From NCBI GenBank assembly GCA_002319075.1, contig NVQB01000001.1:2418001-2482000 (forward strand): DNA of 64,000 nt, in the 5' to 3' direction. The stretch comes from Sphingobacteriaceae bacterium (GTDB lineage Bacteria > Bacteroidota > Bacteroidia > B-17B0 > Aurantibacillaceae). The position numbers were made by a program, and so were the translations under genes. Positions 24,633 to 34,402 of the stretch are shown here, in pieces (within the stretch, counting starts at the first letter, position 1; each line of letters opens with the position of its first letter). Under the pieces are notes generated by a model, which was given only the letters and a program-made list of their open reading frames with translations, was not told the origin of the DNA and ran no database searches.

Positions 24633-26978
24633 ATGATGCGGATACTTAGTTTTGTTTTTACTGTAATTTTTTTTCAGGCTTTTTCACAAATTGGCCCTAG
24701 AACCTGGCAAGATCATTTAGGCATAAATACCTGCAACAGTGTTACAAGGGTTGGCAGCACAATTTACGCTTCGTATTTTAATGGAGTAATCAGATTTGAC
24801 GAAAAAGAACTGGCTCCGCAAACGCTTAATAAAATCAATGGTCTTAGTGATATTGGTGTTAGGCTTGTAAGGGCAAATCCTTACAACAATAAAGTTTTAA
24901 TTATTTACGATAACTGCAACATCGATGTTATTGATGCCAATAAAAACCTTAAAAACTATCCCGATATAAAACTCAAAGCCTTAAATGGAAAAAAATTAAT
25001 TAACGCGGTTACTTTCGATAAACAATTCGCTTACTTATCCTGCGGCTTTGGGATAGTGGTTTTTGATATGGATAAGTTTGAGACTAAGGAAACCTATATT
25101 ATTGGTCCTGATGCTGGCTATCTTGAGGTAAATGAGCTAGCCTTTAATGATTCTCTCATTTTCGCTGCAACTCCAGATGGGATGTATAGCGCGAACCGTT
25201 CCAAAGCGCTGATTAACTATAAAAACTGGCGTCTCGATACTTTAAACAACATGCCACAAGGGTATTTTGGTGGTGTTAAAAACGTAGGCGGTACTATTTT
25301 GACGGTTTACAATCCAAGTCATGTAGATTACGCCAATGCAGGAAAAGATACCCTTTATATCTACAGCAATACGGGTTGGAAAAAATATCCACCTATGGAT
25401 AGCGTTGGCTCTTTTATTCGCTTTTTAGGACCCGTTTATGAGAATTATTTTTCTTTCGCAGATCTTACTGGTTTATGGGTTTTAAATTTAGCTGATGGCA
25501 AGTCAACCCAACACCTCGAAAGTTACAAGGGTGAAGTAGACTACTCCACGTTAAGAGATGCCTATATTGGTAAAGAAGCGAATGGTAACGTGGCTCACTG
25601 GACCGCCGACGCGCGTTTTGGCTTGAATCGTTTTTATTTTTTCTGGGACAATCCTGACAAAATTACAAGGAATGGAATGAATAAAAATACCATAAGCAAT
25701 ACTGATATTTTTAGAGGTAAGGTGGCGGTGTCGCCTTCGTACATTAATAATGCCGGAACAGGAAATTATTCCCGCGAAGGCATTAATATTTTAAAAAATG
25801 GTGAGTGGTCATATTTAAAATGTTTCCAGGACGACGGAGCTATAGTAAATGATGTTACTTCTGTATTGTGGGACAGGCTTGATACCACAGTGCTGTGGGC
25901 ATGTTCGTGGTATTACGGTGTAATAAAGTATAAAAATGGAAAACAGGTAACACCTTCCTATTGGTCGGGAAATTACCCTATGCCTGGTATTCTTCCTGGA
26001 GAACCGCGCTGTTCTGGATTAAGCATGGACAAGAGTGGTAACCTGTGGTTTGCCAACAGCGATGTTAAGAGTTATTTAAGTGTAATTAAAAGAAACGGAC
26101 AGTATCAGAATTTTGGCTTTGAGTCAAATAGGGGATTTATCCGTAAAACATTTGTTGACAAAAACAACCAGATTTGGATTCTACATGAGAGAGATGCCGG
26201 AATAACAGTTTATAATCATAAAAATTTTAATACACCGCAGTTGGGCGTTAACTATAGAATTCTGACGAATGCTGTTGGTAGTGGACGCTTACAATCGAAT
26301 ACGGTTTACGCTATTGCCGAAGACCTTGATGGAAAAATATGGATAGGAACCGGCGAAGGAATCAGTGTTTTTTATAATCCCAGCGCTATTTTTAGCGGCA
26401 ATGATTTCGATGCTCAGCCAATAAAGATTGTTCAGGATGGAAACGTGGAGTTGTTGTTGGGAAAAGAAGTTGTTACCTCTATTAAGGTAGATGGAGCCAA
26501 TAACAAATGGTGCGGCACTTTGTCGGGCGGCATTTACTGTTTCAGTCCCGATGGTCAAAGAGAACTTTATCATTTTACCAAAGAAAACAGCTCTTTATAT
26601 TCAAACACAATAGTTGAGATCAATTACGATGAAGTTACCGGAGACCTTTTCTTTGCTACCGACGCAGGCCTGCAATCCTACCGCGGCATTACACTCGCTG
26701 GCGGAGAAACGTATTCAGATGTATATGCGTACCCAAATCCGGTAAAACCAAATTACACAGGCTCTGTATTAATACGCGGACTAATAGATGACTCAGTAGT
26801 AAAAATTGCTGATGAAAGCGGCAACATGGTTTGGGAAGCTAAATCAACCGGTGGACAAATTGAGTGGCCTGTAACAACTTTCGCTAACAACCGCGTGAGT
26901 TCAGGTGTTTACATCGTATATGCTGCAACAACTACAGGCGAACTAAAAGCACTAACGAAAGTTCTGGTGGTTAATTAA
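24633..26978 (+). CDS. porZ: T9SS attachment-complex protein PorZ
   Basis: A 781-residue exported protein with a signal peptide ending near residue 18 (AFSQ). It shows two-component-regulator-propeller-like repeats throughout (for example FNGVIRFDEKEL, GDLFFATDAGLQSYRG, GKIWIGTGEGISVFYNP), matching the two seven-bladed propellers of PorZ. The last 80 residues (YAYPNPVKPNYTGSVLIRGL to KVLVVN) look like a type IX C-terminal domain, as in PorZ itself. PorZ works on the cell surface with the PorU sortase to attach A-LPS to cargo. The start context is ATGATG; recO overlaps the stop codon by one base, the same arrangement seen in other Bacteroidota. Confidence 0.88.
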   Translation: MMRILSFVFTVIFFQAFSQIGPRTWQDHLGINTCNSVTRVGSTIYASYFNGVIRFDEKELAPQTLNKINGLSDIGVRLVRANPYNNKVLIIYDNCNIDVIDANKNLKNYPDIKLKALNGKKLINAVTFDKQFAYLSCGFGIVVFDMDKFETKETYIIGPDAGYLEVNELAFNDSLIFAATPDGMYSANRSKALINYKNWRLDTLNNMPQGYFGGVKNVGGTILTVYNPSHVDYANAGKDTLYIYSNTGWKKYPPMDSVGSFIRFLGPVYENYFSFADLTGLWVLNLADGKSTQHLESYKGEVDYSTLRDAYIGKEANGNVAHWTADARFGLNRFYFFWDNPDKITRNGMNKNTISNTDIFRGKVAVSPSYINNAGTGNYSREGINILKNGEWSYLKCFQDDGAIVNDVTSVLWDRLDTTVLWACSWYYGVIKYKNGKQVTPSYWSGNYPMPGILPGEPRCSGLSMDKSGNLWFANSDVKSYLSVIKRNGQYQNFGFESNRGFIRKTFVDKNNQIWILHERDAGITVYNHKNFNTPQLGVNYRILTNAVGSGRLQSNTVYAIAEDLDGKIWIGTGEGISVFYNPSAIFSGNDFDAQPIKIVQDGNVELLLGKEVVTSIKVDGANNKWCGTLSGGIYCFSPDGQRELYHFTKENSSLYSNTIVEINYDEVTGDLFFATDAGLQSYRGITLAGGETYSDVYAYPNPVKPNYTGSVLIRGLIDDSVVKIADESGNMVWEAKSTGGQIEWPVTTFANNRVSSGVYIVYAATTTGELKALTKVLVVN

Positions 26979-27694
26979 TGCGGGTTTCAGACAAAGCCAT
27001 TGTTCTACAAGCCATCAAGCATGGCGATAAAAAGTTCATTATAAAGCTTTATACCCGCTCTCAGGGCATGGTAACTGTTTCAACCCACGTTGCAAACGCA
27101 CCTTCCTCTAAAATTAAACCAAGCGCTATCTTGCCTTTAAGTTTGCTCGATGTTGAACTTATCATTAAGCAGAATAAAGAAATTCATCAGCTCACCGAGG
27201 CTTCTTGTTATTATATCAATACAAGCATTTCAAATTCCATCGTAAAGCTTACCATTGCCCAGTTTTTAAACGAAATTCTTATTAAGACGTTAAAGGAGCA
27301 AGGAGCCAATGCCCACCTATTTGAGTTTGTAGAAACCTGTCTTAAATTTTTGAACGATACAGATGAGGCAGTGAACCTGCATCTGTACTTTTTAACGGAG
27401 CTTACAAAATATCTTGGCTTTGAACCACAAAATAATTTTAGTCAGCAAACACCTTATTTTGATTGCAGAGAAGGTAAGTTCTCGGCAATAGGATTAACCA
27501 TGCCTTTGGGACTAACCAAGGAGGACTCTTTTTTATTTTCCGAATTCTTAAAGATCAATAGTTTAAAAACAAACATCAGCAATTCACAGCGTCAACTTAT
27601 TTTGGAAATACTTTTGGCTTATTACAAATTACATATTCCTAATTTTAATGAGGTGAAAAGCCTGGAAGTGCTGCGTGAAGTAATAGTGGGCTAA
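26978..27694 (+). CDS. recO: DNA repair protein RecO
   Basis: A 238-residue protein of the RecFOR pathway that loads RecA onto SSB-coated DNA gaps. The N-terminal OB-fold starts MRVSDKAIVLQAIKHGDKKFIIKLYTRSQG, typical for the family; the central helical part contains IAQFLNEILIKTLKE, and the C-terminal region carries the remnant zinc-finger area (PYFDCREGKFSA) without four cysteines, as is usual in Bacteroidota. Its ATG overlaps the TAA of porZ by one base, so translation is coupled to it. The gene is followed by a 540-base stretch without a supported gene. Confidence 0.93.
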   Translation: MRVSDKAIVLQAIKHGDKKFIIKLYTRSQGMVTVSTHVANAPSSKIKPSAILPLSLLDVELIIKQNKEIHQLTEASCYYINTSISNSIVKLTIAQFLNEILIKTLKEQGANAHLFEFVETCLKFLNDTDEAVNLHLYFLTELTKYLGFEPQNNFSQQTPYFDCREGKFSAIGLTMPLGLTKEDSFLFSEFLKINSLKTNISNSQRQLILEILLAYYKLHIPNFNEVKSLEVLREVIVG

Positions 27695-28234
27695 GGCAGC
27701 TAATCACAAACTCTCGATTCCCATAGGTTTATGTAAGCTCTTCCATTTTAGAGTTAACTTCTCAATTTCGTAACACTAGCTTAAAGAGGTTTGTAGTTTA
27801 TCTCTGTAATTTTGTTTCGTTGAAAAGCGGTTTTGGTAGTTCCGTTTTTCAGATATAGATTGGTTAACCGCTTTCAGCTGCAAAAGGGAAGGCGGTTTTT
27901 CATTTAATATACTCCGAGTCAATCTGAAAAGTTGGAAAAAGTTGAAAGAATACGCTTTCAGTTTAACAGTCTGGAGTGATTTTCTGGCCAGGCTCCCTTT
28001 AAACCCGGGAGGCCACTTTTCTTGATCAGGTCCAAAAGGAGTGGTGTAAAACTCACCAGCTTTATACCAGCTCCTTGGTTCCTTGCACAATACTCCCTAC
28101 TTACCCCGTACATATCCCGTCTTTTAGTATAAAATACATCCATTCACTCAGCTTCTCATACACCTTCCCTCAGAGGTCAAGGCACTCTTACTCATTCGTC
28201 AAATTTTTCGTTCAATTTCGAGGTATCTTTGTAT
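27695..28234. other. 540-base gene-free stretch
   Basis: No supported gene. Weak minus-strand open frames (27776-28090 and 27958-28143) have no recognisable domain, no signal peptide and no good start context. A promoter element sits at its right edge for the next gene. A GC-richer island near 27970-28020 is the only compositional feature. A small RNA cannot be excluded. Confidence 0.5.
28224..28231 (+). promoter_or_regulatory. Promoter -7 element, leaderless gene
   Basis: TATCTTTG is an exact TAnnTTTG. Its last G lies only 3 bases before the ATG at 28235, so the expected transcript start coincides with the start codon. Confidence 0.6.
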
Positions 28235-28828
28235 ATGGCATTTCAGGTCGGTGATATAAAACTCTCAGGTACTGTAAATGGTATTTCTTTTTACCACAGT
28301 GTCTTTGGCTGGCTGGCCAGGGCCAAGGGAGGGCCGGGCCGCAAACAATTCAAAACCTCACCGGCATTTGTCCGATCAAGAGAGAACAGCGAGGAATTCA
28401 CAACTTGTGCACGGGCTGCTGCTGCTCTGCGCCGCCTGGTAATAAAACACACTGCTCATAGAGACAAAAGCCTTTACCACCGGCTCATGAAGTTGATGCG
28501 CCTGCTCGCAGATAACGATAAGGACTCTCTTCGTGGAAAGCGCGATCCAATGAAAGGGATGCAGACAATAGAAGCCAGGGCACTTTTAAAGGAATTCAAA
28601 ATAAGCGAAAATCTTTGCCTGTATGATCTTCTGCTCATAGAAGGGTTGATTAAAAAATCTCATGAGAAAGTGAAGGCATCCAAGACACCTGCTATCCCGT
28701 CAGCAGCTATTAAGCGAAGACGAACCAAACAGCTTTCGCCTTTTTATACTCTTTCTAAAGCTCTGCCGGCACACTTATCTTTAAGCCAGATCCGGAAACA
28801 AATACAGGGTAACACCGCTTTCGGTTAA
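28235..28828 (+). CDS. Hypothetical protein of a Bacteroidota-specific GTVxGISFY family
   Basis: A 197-residue basic protein without signal peptide. The N-terminus LSGTVNGISFYHSVFGWLARAKGG, then SPAFVRSRENSEEF and an Ala-rich AAALRRL helix, matches a common Bacteroidota protein pattern (GT-x-G-x-x-FY ... R-x-K-GG ... F-x-R-x-R-E-N-x-E-F) that I recognise but that has no named function. The middle is helical and strongly basic; the C-terminal part (SKTPAIPSAAIKRRRTKQLS) is positively charged, so nucleic-acid binding is conceivable. The ATG at 28235 was chosen over the TTG 6 bases upstream because the latter overlaps the -7 element. It stands alone between two gene-poor gaps. Confidence 0.75.
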   Translation: MAFQVGDIKLSGTVNGISFYHSVFGWLARAKGGPGRKQFKTSPAFVRSRENSEEFTTCARAAAALRRLVIKHTAHRDKSLYHRLMKLMRLLADNDKDSLRGKRDPMKGMQTIEARALLKEFKISENLCLYDLLLIEGLIKKSHEKVKASKTPAIPSAAIKRRRTKQLSPFYTLSKALPAHLSLSQIRKQIQGNTAFG

Positions 28829-28984
28829 AGCCGCAGATAGAAAGCTATTTATAGGATTAGCATCTACACTACAATCAAACTTTATTTTCTTCCCCATGGC
28901 ATTTGAGCATGATCCCAACTTTCGCGCCTGATCCCCTTTCCGATTGATTTAGGATTTTAATGAAGGTTCATGGGAAAAGCAAAA

Positions 28985-29018
28985 AAGCCGTACGGAGATC
29001 CGGACGGCTTCAATTTTT
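28985..29018. terminator. Bidirectional intrinsic terminator
   Basis: AAGCCGT and ACGGCTT form the outer stem, with CGG/CCG inside around AGAT. Poly-A precedes it and CAATTTTTT follows, so it can serve the gene ending at 28828 and, on the other strand, rpmH. Confidence 0.8.
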
Positions 29019-29032
29019 TAAACAAAAGAATT

Positions 29033-29188
29033 CTATTTGTGAGTTTTTTCGCTGCTAACAGTCAATTTTGCGCGGCCTTTTGCACGGCGGGATGCTAAAA
29101 CACGACGTCCGTTTGCAGTTGCCATACGCTCTTTAAAACCATGTTTATTTTTTCTCTTGCGTTGCGATGGTTGGAAGGTCCTTTTCAT
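29033..29188 (-). CDS. rpmH: 50S ribosomal protein L34
   Basis: A 51-residue ribosomal protein: [20 protein letters not shown] opens it, followed by [19 protein letters not shown], which is the diagnostic L34 signature. The C-terminal extension [11 protein letters not shown] makes it slightly longer than the 44-46 residue standard, as in many Bacteroidota. It is too short to appear in many ORF lists. It has a textbook promoter upstream (TTTG, 19 bases, TATATTTG) and a hairpin terminator just downstream. rnpA and dnaA, the usual neighbours in other phyla, are not here. Confidence 0.97.
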   Translation of the reverse strand: MKRTFQPSQRKRKNKHGFKERMATANGRRVLASRRAKGRAKLTVSSEKTHK

Positions 29189-29233
29189 GATATTCTGTAA
29201 TTAAAATGTGTTTATATTCCTAAAAATGGAGTG

Positions 29234-29264
29234 CAAATATAGGGCTAATTTTGGTATTGACAAA
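29234..29264 (-). promoter_or_regulatory. Canonical -33/-7 promoter of rpmH
   Basis: On the minus strand TTTG at 29264-29261 and TATATTTG at 29241-29234 are separated by exactly 19 bases, the best match in the window to the Bacteroidota primary sigma promoter (TTTG, 19-21 bases, TAnnTTTG). Transcription should start near 29229, about 40 bases before the rpmH ATG. Confidence 0.75.
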
Positions 29265-29337
29265 TTTTATTTCGAAAAAGCAGACATATAAAACTGCCAA
29301 ATTACAATTAAATGACAGGACTAATCAATTTATCGCC

Positions 29338-29345
29338 TAATTTTG
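29338..29345 (+). promoter_or_regulatory. Promoter -7 element for the ABC exporter, near-leaderless
   Basis: TAATTTTG, an exact TAnnTTTG, ends 8 bases before ATG 29354, predicting a leader of only 2-5 bases. It lies after the alternative upstream ATG at 29312, arguing against that start. Confidence 0.5.
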
Positions 29346-29353
29346 TGCCTTCT

Positions 29354-31195
29354 ATGGCGAAAAGACAAGAACAGGCAGCAGAAAAACCCATTACAAAGGA
29401 CGAGTTACCAAAAAGTAAACTTACTCTTGCAAACCTCAGGAAATCAACGCGTTTGTTCTCCTATTTGGGCAAACAGAAATGGAAATTTATCCTTGGTTTG
29501 ATCTTTTTGGCTGCCAGTGCGGGAGTTGGTCTTGTATTCCCCATGAAGTCTGGAGAAATGCTGGGATACATTGGAGATAATTCTAAAACCGGCGGGGCTC
29601 TTAGGCAGGAATTAATGGAAATAGGAGTGGTATTGCTTGTTATTCTGGTTGCCCAGGCGGCGTTTTCTTTTGGAAGGGTTTATTTATTTGCACAGGTAAC
29701 TGAAAATGTTTTAAAAGCCATTCGTAAAGATACCTTTGATCGTTTGATTCAAATGCCTATGAGTTTTTTCTCAAAAAACCAGGTCTCAGAATTAAGTAGT
29801 CGTATAGCGACAGATATAAACGTAATATCGGAGGCCTTTACTGTAAACATCGCCGAAATTATTAGGCAATCTATTGTTGGTGTTGGTGGCCTGGTGCTTT
29901 TAATGGCCACAACAAAATGGGTTATTGCCAAATGGTTTCTTATCATCATTCCGCCACTTACTATTGTTGCAATTTTGTTTTCCAGAAAAATTCGCAAGTT
30001 CTCAAAGAGTTACCAGGAAAAAATTGCAGAGTCTAACGTTATTGTTGGAGAGGCGTTTACCGGTATTACCAACGTAAAGACTTTTACAAACGAACAGTAT
30101 GAAATTAATAAATACGATGTTGTAACAAATGGCGTACGAGAATTTGGTTTAAAATACGGTATTTTCAGAGGTTTGTTTTTTTCGTTCGTTATGCTTTTTG
30201 TTTTTGGGTCTATCTTTTTTATCCTTTGGCAGATGCTTTATGCACTAAAAGTTGATGGAAGTATTCAACCTAAAGAATTCGGAACTTTTATGATGCTTTC
30301 TCTTTTTGTAGCAGGATCATTAGGTGGTCTTCCCGAACAGATCGCGTCTTTGCAAAGAGCTCTGGGAGCTACTGACAGGGTGTTTGAGTTAATAGATGGC
30401 GATATTGAAAGTATCGATCTTTTAAAAGATAATAAAGTTGCCGGAAGTTACACCAAAGGCGAAATTCAATTCAACAGCGTTTCGTTTAATTATCCTTCAC
30501 GCCCTGATTTTAATGTATTAAAAAATGTTGACTTTAAAGTAGAAGCGGGGCAAACGGTTGCTCTGGTGGGATCAAGCGGTTCCGGCAAAACTACTATTGC
30601 CTCTTTAATTCTTAGGTTTTATGATCCTACAAGCGGCACCATAACCATCGATGGAATTAACAGCACCTCTATTTCTTTAACTGAACTCAGAAAACAAATT
30701 GCTCTTGTTCCGCAGGATGTTATTTTGTTTGCAGGAATTATAAAAGATAACATTGCCTATGGCAGACCAAATGCAACGGATGCTGAGATTGAAGAAGCGG
30801 CGCGTAAAGCCAATGCCTATGACTTTATTATTTCTTTTCCTGATCAATTTAAAACATTGGTTGGAGAACGCGGCATTCAGTTATCAGGCGGACAACGTCA
30901 GCGTATAGCCATTGCCAGGGCAGTTTTAAAAGATCCGAGCATTTTAATATTAGATGAGGCCACCAGCAGTCTCGATAGCGAAAGTGAATACCTTGTACAA
31001 GAAGCCCTGGATAAATTAATGGTTGGTCGCACCAGTGTGGTTATTGCCCACCGTTTGTCCACCATTAAAAAAGCAGATAAAATTATTGTTCTTCAGGATG
31101 GCGTAATTCAGGAAACCGGAACGCACCAGGAATTAATTTTAAACGACAAAGGACTTTACTACAAACTTAGTAAAATGCAATTTGAGCTTTCTTAA
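29354..31195 (+). CDS. ABC exporter half-transporter, MsbA/multidrug type
   Basis: A 613-residue half-transporter with an N-terminal six-helix membrane domain (about residues 35 to 330) and a C-terminal ATPase domain. Walker A is GSSGSGKTT near residue 405, the signature LSGGQRQRIAIARA, Walker B ILILDEATSSLD, and the H-loop IAHRLST follow in order. Such proteins work as dimers in the inner membrane to export lipids or drugs; the family is often annotated as MsbA-like but the substrate cannot be read from sequence. I start it at the second ATG, which directly follows a promoter element; the frame opens 14 codons earlier at 29312. A hairpin lies about 35 bases after the stop. Confidence 0.9.
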   Translation: MAKRQEQAAEKPITKDELPKSKLTLANLRKSTRLFSYLGKQKWKFILGLIFLAASAGVGLVFPMKSGEMLGYIGDNSKTGGALRQELMEIGVVLLVILVAQAAFSFGRVYLFAQVTENVLKAIRKDTFDRLIQMPMSFFSKNQVSELSSRIATDINVISEAFTVNIAEIIRQSIVGVGGLVLLMATTKWVIAKWFLIIIPPLTIVAILFSRKIRKFSKSYQEKIAESNVIVGEAFTGITNVKTFTNEQYEINKYDVVTNGVREFGLKYGIFRGLFFSFVMLFVFGSIFFILWQMLYALKVDGSIQPKEFGTFMMLSLFVAGSLGGLPEQIASLQRALGATDRVFELIDGDIESIDLLKDNKVAGSYTKGEIQFNSVSFNYPSRPDFNVLKNVDFKVEAGQTVALVGSSGSGKTTIASLILRFYDPTSGTITIDGINSTSISLTELRKQIALVPQDVILFAGIIKDNIAYGRPNATDAEIEEAARKANAYDFIISFPDQFKTLVGERGIQLSGGQRQRIAIARAVLKDPSILILDEATSSLDSESEYLVQEALDKLMVGRTSVVIAHRLSTIKKADKIIVLQDGVIQETGTHQELILNDKGLYYKLSKMQFELS

Positions 31196-31233
31196 AGCCT
31201 CTTGGAAGAAACGGTCAGTGTTTGAACATAAAA

Positions 31234-31261
31234 AAACAGGCTGCCTTTCGGAAGCCTGTTT
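31234..31261. terminator. Terminator-like hairpin after ABC exporter
   Basis: AAACAGGCT pairs with AGCCTGTTT around GCCTTTCGGA (with inner GCC/GG pairs). The T run is short on the plus strand but long on the minus strand (seven T), so it is stronger in the reverse direction; no minus-strand gene lies nearby to need it. Confidence 0.55.
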
Positions 31262-31482
31262 GGCGATAACCTTTTTGTTCTTCTAACTAAACACTAGAGC
31301 GTAACAATCTATAATTACTGGGTTAATAAAATCTAGCCTTGGTTATCACCTGTTCACTCATCTTTTACAGGGTAATACAAACAAATACAAAGTGTTTTAA
31401 AGAAGCGTTGGGTTCAGCCGGAAATTTAACACTCGCCGGGCCTATTGATTTTATAACTACTGAATTCCCAATTAGTTATAAT

Positions 31483-31490
31483 TAAATTTG
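31483..31490 (+). promoter_or_regulatory. Promoter -7 element for the AsmA-like gene
   Basis: TAAATTTG is an exact TAnnTTTG, giving a transcript start near 31495 and a leader of about 67 bases before ATG 31562. Confidence 0.5.
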
Positions 31491-31561
31491 GTATGGCGTT
31501 AAATTCGATTTTGTTCCCCTAATTCTTCTTATTTTTAACACATCTAAAATTTAACATAACT

Positions 31562-34384
31562 ATGACCACTCCAAAACCTAAGAAAAGCTTAATCAGACGC
31601 ATTTTAAAATGGACAGGCATCTCTTTGCTTGTAATTATTCTTTTGTTGATTGCCGCACCTTTTATTTTTAAGGATAAAATTGTTGCGATAGTAAAAGAAC
31701 AGGCAAATGCTAACCTGAACGCAAAAGTAGATTTTGGAGATTTTGATCTCAGTTTGATCTCCTCTTTTCCTGATTTCCGATTTAAAATTCAAAAAGTAAG
31801 CGTTATTGGAGTGAATGAATTTGAAGGAGACACGCTGGCTTATATTGGCGAATTAAAAACCGATATTAATTTAAAAAGTGTTTTAAGTGGTGATCAGTAC
31901 CAGATTAATTCTATTGTGATCGATAAAGCACGCATCCAGGTGAAAGTTCTAAAGAGTGGTAAAGCTAATTACGATATCGCCAAACCAAGCGCTGACACAA
32001 TAGCTGCAGCTCCCGATACTTCAGCTCCTACAAAATTCAAAATGCAGTTAAAAGAATTTAAAATCAGTGAAGCTTATATTGTATATGATGATCAGCAAGG
32101 CAACATGTACAGCAAGCTTGAGAATTTTAATTACACAATGAATGGCGATTTCACGCAGGATGTTTTTGTAATGAACAACTTAATTGACATTGCAAAAACC
32201 ACTTTCAAAATGGATGGTGTTGCTTACTTAAACGAAGTACATACCAAAATGAAAGCTGATCTGGATATGGACATGCTTAAAATGAGATTCGGATTTAAAG
32301 AAAATGAGTTGAGTCTCAACGATCTTACTTTAGGATTTGATGGCTACGTTTTAATGCCTGATACTAATATTGATATGGATCTGAAATTTGCCGCGAAACA
32401 AACAGAGTTCAAAGCTATTTTGTCCTTGATTCCAAGCGTTTACAGCAAAGACTTTGCTTCGGTAAAAACTTCCGGAAAGTTAAAATTAGATGGACATGCT
32501 AAAGGCAGGTACAATGCTGCACAAATGCCCGCATTTGGTGTTAATCTGGCTATCATGGATGCGATGTTTAAATATCCTGATCTTCCGAAAGCGGTTAATA
32601 ATATTAATATCGACGTAAAAGTTCTTAATCCAACAGGAGTATTAGATGCAACTACAGTTGATGTAAACAAATTTCATATCGAGATGGCGGGTAATCCTAT
32701 AGACATCGTAGCTCACGTAAAAACTCCGATTTCAGATCCAGGCATTAGGGCTAATATCAAAGGCTTGATCAATCTTGCTTCTGTAAAAGAGTTTGTACCG
32801 ATGGATAAAGGGGATGATTTAAGTGGGATCATTAAAGCCGACATTAGTGCTGATGGTCACATGAGTGCTATCGACAAAAAAGAATTCGACAAATTTCAAG
32901 CTAGTGGTTCGTTCGAAATTGATAAGATGAATTACAAAACGGCCACTCTTCCTTACGAAGTAAAATTAAATACCATGAAGTTGAACTTTACAACTCAGTT
33001 TGTAGAGTTAGCGGCATTTGATGCCCTAATGGGTAAAAGTGATATCAAGGCTTCGGGACGTATTGACAATTTACTTCAGTATATTTTTAAAGACGATTTA
33101 ATCAAAGGCTCCTTTGCGTTAAACAGTAATTTGATGGATCTGAATGAACTGATGGCTTCTACCGATACTTCAGCTGCGGCTACGGCAACTGTGGCGGCTG
33201 ATACTGCAGCTGCAAGTGTTTTTGTAGTTCCTGCTAATTATGATTTTAATCTGGATGCAAAAATCGGCAAGGTACTTTACACAAACCTCGTGTTAGATAA
33301 CATGATTGGTAACATAGTTGTGCGTGATCAAAAAGTAGACATGACCAATTTAAAAATGAATGTTATCGGAGGTGGTCTTACTGTAAATGGGTACTACGAA
33401 ACAACCAATCCTAAAAAACCAACAGTTTCCATGAATTTAAAAATGGAGAACTTTGACATTCAAACAACCTTCAAAACTTTTAATACTGTTGCAAAACTCG
33501 CTCCTATTGGTCAATACGCCAAAGGAATGTTTACTGCGACTCTGGAGAACTTTAAAACTTCTTTAAATGAAAAAATGGAACCAGATTTGAATGCTGTTGA
33601 CGCACATGGTGTTTTCAAAACAAACAAAGTAAGTGTAGGTGGTTTTCCTCCTTTTGTAAAATTAGGCGAAGCATTAAAAATTGAGCAGCTGAAAAATATG
33701 GAAGTGGATAATGTAAATGCAAAATACTTTATCAAAGCAGGACGTTTAAACCTCGAACCATTTGATGTAAAAATTGCTGGTATTAATACAAACATAAGCG
33801 GAAGCACTGGATTAGATCAAACCATTGATTACAAATACAAAATGGAGATTCCACGCAAAATGTTTGGTGGAGCGGCTAATAATGTGTTAGATGGGCTTAT
33901 GGCACAAGCGAACTCAAAAGCAGGCACCAATGTATCTTTAGGAGAAAAAATAAATGTCAATGTTTCTATGGGTGGAACAGTAACCAATCCAACCATTAAA
34001 ACAGGCATGAAAGGCACTGAAGGTCAGCCGAGTGTTGTGTCAACAGTTACAACACAAGCTCTGAACGCAGGTATTGATAAAACCAACGAAGAAGTACAAA
34101 AAATTCTGGAAGATGCAAAAGCCCAGTGTGAAAAACAAAAAGGAGAAGCGCAGGCTCAGGCTGAAAAACAAAAACAAGAAGGTTACGCAGCAGCAGATAA
34201 ACTGGTGGAACAAGCCAGCAATCCAATAGCGAAAGTAGCCGCTAAAAAGGCAGCAGAAAAAGCAAAACAGGAAGTCGATAAAAAAGTTGTAAAACTCATC
34301 AACGACGCAGAACAGAGATGTATCAAAGAAATGGAAGATGCCAAAGTGAAAGCGGATGCTAAGGCGGCGGCTAATAAGAAGTGA
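31562..34384 (+). CDS. AsmA-family protein with C-terminal coiled coil
   Basis: A 940-residue envelope protein. After a basic start (KPKKSLIRRILKW) a single membrane helix (ISLLVIILLLIAAPFIF) anchors it in the inner membrane. Most of the rest is the repeating beta-groove of the AsmA/TamB-like superfamily, for example KVDFGDFDLSLISSFPDFRFKIQKV and GGGLTVNGYYETTNPKKPTVSMNLKM, thought to bridge the periplasm and help lipid transport. The last 100 residues (about 840 to 940) are a highly charged Ala/Lys/Glu/Gln helix rich in KQKQE-type runs, likely a coiled coil. It stands alone between its own promoter element and a strong terminator. Confidence 0.87.
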   Translation: MTTPKPKKSLIRRILKWTGISLLVIILLLIAAPFIFKDKIVAIVKEQANANLNAKVDFGDFDLSLISSFPDFRFKIQKVSVIGVNEFEGDTLAYIGELKTDINLKSVLSGDQYQINSIVIDKARIQVKVLKSGKANYDIAKPSADTIAAAPDTSAPTKFKMQLKEFKISEAYIVYDDQQGNMYSKLENFNYTMNGDFTQDVFVMNNLIDIAKTTFKMDGVAYLNEVHTKMKADLDMDMLKMRFGFKENELSLNDLTLGFDGYVLMPDTNIDMDLKFAAKQTEFKAILSLIPSVYSKDFASVKTSGKLKLDGHAKGRYNAAQMPAFGVNLAIMDAMFKYPDLPKAVNNINIDVKVLNPTGVLDATTVDVNKFHIEMAGNPIDIVAHVKTPISDPGIRANIKGLINLASVKEFVPMDKGDDLSGIIKADISADGHMSAIDKKEFDKFQASGSFEIDKMNYKTATLPYEVKLNTMKLNFTTQFVELAAFDALMGKSDIKASGRIDNLLQYIFKDDLIKGSFALNSNLMDLNELMASTDTSAAATATVAADTAAASVFVVPANYDFNLDAKIGKVLYTNLVLDNMIGNIVVRDQKVDMTNLKMNVIGGGLTVNGYYETTNPKKPTVSMNLKMENFDIQTTFKTFNTVAKLAPIGQYAKGMFTATLENFKTSLNEKMEPDLNAVDAHGVFKTNKVSVGGFPPFVKLGEALKIEQLKNMEVDNVNAKYFIKAGRLNLEPFDVKIAGINTNISGSTGLDQTIDYKYKMEIPRKMFGGAANNVLDGLMAQANSKAGTNVSLGEKINVNVSMGGTVTNPTIKTGMKGTEGQPSVVSTVTTQALNAGIDKTNEEVQKILEDAKAQCEKQKGEAQAQAEKQKQEGYAAADKLVEQASNPIAKVAAKKAAEKAKQEVDKKVVKLINDAEQRCIKEMEDAKVKADAKAAANKK

Positions 34385-34402
34385 TCAAAGTAGTTTTAAA
34401 GG

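Larger units (their letters stand above)
31196..31561. other. 366-base gap with hairpin and promoter
   Basis: It holds a terminator-like hairpin at 31234-31261 and a promoter element at 31483-31490. The rest has no supported gene or recognised RNA element; the leader of the downstream gene is about 68 bases. Confidence 0.5.

Noticed and set aside
27776-28090. Minus-strand open frame of 104 codons in the 540-base gap
   Set aside because: No start context, domain, signal or homologue pattern that I recognise; overlaps another frame with equal claim.
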